From: Phycisphaerales bacterium
Lineage (GTDB): Bacteria; Planctomycetota; Phycisphaerae; Phycisphaerales; UBA1924
Length of the DNA: 7,587 nucleotides
Direction of reading: 5' to 3'
Assembly (NCBI GenBank): GCA_029260335.1
Contig: JAJDDL010000262.1
Span: forward strand, 1-7,587
Shown here: one piece after another, positions 6,508-7,587 of the stretch
Numbering within the stretch: the first letter of the stretch is position 1
Layout: each line of letters starts with the position of its first letter
Program-made: the position numbers and the translations under genes
Notes under the pieces: model-generated
The model's database searches: none
Told to the model about the DNA's origin: nothing
Seen by the model: the letters and a program-made list of their open reading frames with translations, nothing else

Positions 6508-6512
6508 GGAGG
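6508..6512 (+). promoter_or_regulatory. Strong ribosome binding site (GGAGG) that fixes a TTG start
   Basis: GGAGG sits 6 nt before TTG 6519. It lies downstream of the in-frame ATG at 6486, so that ATG is unlikely to be the start. Confidence 0.7.
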
Positions 6513-6518
6513 ATCCAC

Positions 6519-7343
6519 TTGTCTTACGCCCGAACGCCCCGCCACAATCGTGCATTCACGCTGATTGAGTTGCTGATGGTCATCGCGATTATCTCGCTGC
6601 TGATCTCGATCCTTCTGCCGGCTTTGAGCACGGCCAAGGAAGCCGGGCGGACAGTCGTGTGCCTGAGTAACCAGCGCCAGATCTCCCACGCCTTGGGCTC
6701 GTACACCGAGCAGTTTGACGACTGGATGCCACGCGAGACCGGGGGCATCGGGCGGATCAGGGGCTACAGCCCGTGGCCCGTCGCGTTTCGGCCCTTGCTC
6801 GACCCGCGCGTTCACTGGGATGGCCTGAACGATAGCAACAACCCACAGACGAACATGAAGGACCACTTTGAGGAGGCGCCGTACTACAAGTGCCCCTCCT
6901 ACCCAACGCCTGAGTGGCATCAGATCCACTACGCGAACAACGGCATCGGTTTTCGCAGGATATCCAACCAGCGCATCCTCTACGACCAATACAAGCCGCT
7001 CACCAAGTACAGCGCCATCCCCCAACCCTCGGCCACGATCTACATGTCAGCCTTCGGAGATTCCGAGCACGGCACTTCCTGGCGGCAGCTCTATCGCCCG
7101 GCCGCACCAAACTACAACATCGCCATTCTTTATGACATTCGAGAACCCTCAAACTTCACGGTTGATCGGATGCAGACGCAACGGCTGTCCTGGACACGCC
7201 ATCCGAGCGGTTCAAACACGATGTACATGGACGGGCACGCGACCACTCGGCACTTCAACGAGATCCTCGACTTCAAGAGTTGGTTCGACGGCGACGAGCG
7301 ATATAACGCGAACAGCCTCTACTGGCGAACGCGGATGCGGTGA
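6519..7343 (+). CDS. Prepilin-type N-terminal cleavage/methylation protein with H-X9-DG motif (copy 2)
   Basis: A 274-residue paralogue of the preceding protein, similar along its whole length. I choose TTG 6519 over the longer frame from ATG 6486 because of the GGAGG 6 nt upstream and because it gives a compact basic leader, MSYARTPRHNR. The prepilin signal then has Ala12 at -1 instead of the usual Gly, with Phe13 at +1 and Glu17 at +5. The 25 residues from Phe13 to Ser37 are identical to copy 1. Cys48 and Cys125 match its two cysteines. The block PTPEWHQIHYANNGI is shared, as is the H-X9-DG motif (His228, Asp238-Gly239) with MYMDGHATT. Differences are concentrated in the middle of the domain. 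It has its own promoter-like element. Its TGA at 7341-7343 directly abuts the stop of the convergent ispF. The function is unknown beyond being pilin-like. Confidence 0.88.
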   Translation: MSYARTPRHNRAFTLIELLMVIAIISLLISILLPALSTAKEAGRTVVCLSNQRQISHALGSYTEQFDDWMPRETGGIGRIRGYSPWPVAFRPLLDPRVHWDGLNDSNNPQTNMKDHFEEAPYYKCPSYPTPEWHQIHYANNGIGFRRISNQRILYDQYKPLTKYSAIPQPSATIYMSAFGDSEHGTSWRQLYRPAAPNYNIAILYDIREPSNFTVDRMQTQRLSWTRHPSGSNTMYMDGHATTRHFNEILDFKSWFDGDERYNANSLYWRTRMR

Positions 7344-7587
7344 TCACTCACCCGCCCGACTGGCCAGCAAGACCACCGCGTGCGCTTCGACGAGCGTCCC
7401 TTCGCCCACGAGCCCGACGCCTTCGCCGGTCTTGCCCTTCACGCTGATCACATCCGTCGACTCGGGCTTGAGCACTGCGAGCATCTCGAAGACTCTCTGC
7501 CGAATCGCGTCGCGAGCGGTCGCGATCTTCGGCTTCTCCAAGAGCACAACGGCGTCGAGATTCGCCAGCTTCCAACCCTGGCGTGCT
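7344..7587 (-). CDS. ispF: 2-C-methyl-D-erythritol 2,4-cyclodiphosphate synthase, C-terminal part (5' end outside window)
   Basis: The last 80 or so residues of IspF, which converts CDP-ME-2-phosphate to MEcPP with release of CMP in the non-mevalonate isoprenoid pathway. On the minus strand the frame enters at the window edge. It reads WKLANLDAVVLLEKPKI (matching the family 'N-V-D-ATI...APK' block), a helix ARDAIRQRVFEMLAVL, then VISVKGKTGEGVGLVGEGT and VEAHAVVLL before the TGA. The first half, with the metal-binding Asp and His residues, lies outside. The family's KATTTE motif reads KGKTGE (7422-7439), keeping Thr133 and Glu135 of E. coli. The FTGRGE stretch reads LVGEGT, so Phe139, Arg142 and Glu144 are all changed. 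Whether this is a stand-alone IspF or the C-terminal half of an IspD-IspF fusion cannot be seen. It converges on pseudopilin copy 2 with no bases between the stops. Confidence 0.88.
   Translation of the reverse strand, partial: ARQGWKLANLDAVVLLEKPKIATARDAIRQRVFEMLAVLKPESTDVISVKGKTGEGVGLVGEGTLVEAHAVVLLASRAGE

Noticed and set aside
6483..6518. Extended N-terminus of pseudopilin copy 2 from TTG 6483 or ATG 6486
   Set aside because: No ribosome site precedes these starts, while GGAGG sits 6 nt before TTG 6519. The extension would also be an unusually long prepilin leader.

Overview
The window looks like a piece of a Planctomycetota chromosome, most likely class Phycisphaerae. The main evidence is two tandem prepilin-like proteins that combine a type IV prepilin N-terminus with a C-terminal H-X9-DG motif, an expanded family in that phylum. 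High GC, compact gene packing and GTG/TTG starts fit this. The placement is an inference from protein style; there is no marker RNA gene here.

Layout, left to right. (1) The 3' part of a ParA-type partition ATPase with a proline-rich tail overlaps by 4 bp a small VanZ-like membrane protein. (2) After a 119-bp gap comes a 561-aa NhaD/ArsB-superfamily ion transporter with a His/Asp/Glu-rich extracytoplasmic segment. It is followed closely by MurJ, the lipid II flippase. (3) A 61-aa entericidin-like lipoprotein with an acidic tail and an SDR oxidoreductase sit 11 nt apart. (4) Two paralogous H-X9-DG pseudopilin-like genes follow, each with its own similar promoter-like element (TTGARC, 17 nt, TG-N-TAGKCT). 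(5) The 3' end of ispF (MEP isoprenoid pathway) lies on the minus strand, and its stop codon abuts the stop of the second pseudopilin in the palindrome TGATCA.

Genes 1 to 6 are co-directional and mostly concern the envelope: a VanZ-like protein, an antiporter, MurJ and a lipoprotein. They do not form one obvious pathway. The pseudopilin pair is the most distinctive element. I see no rRNA, tRNA, CRISPR array, insertion sequence or prophage gene. All gaps between genes are under 150 bp, and no stretch over 300 bp lacks a gene. I did not find a convincing wholly new system. The second-look items are the pseudopilin pair and its promoters, the acidic entericidin-like protein, the His-rich transporter segment, a Ser at the MurJ D39 position, and a divergent IspF C-terminal motif.
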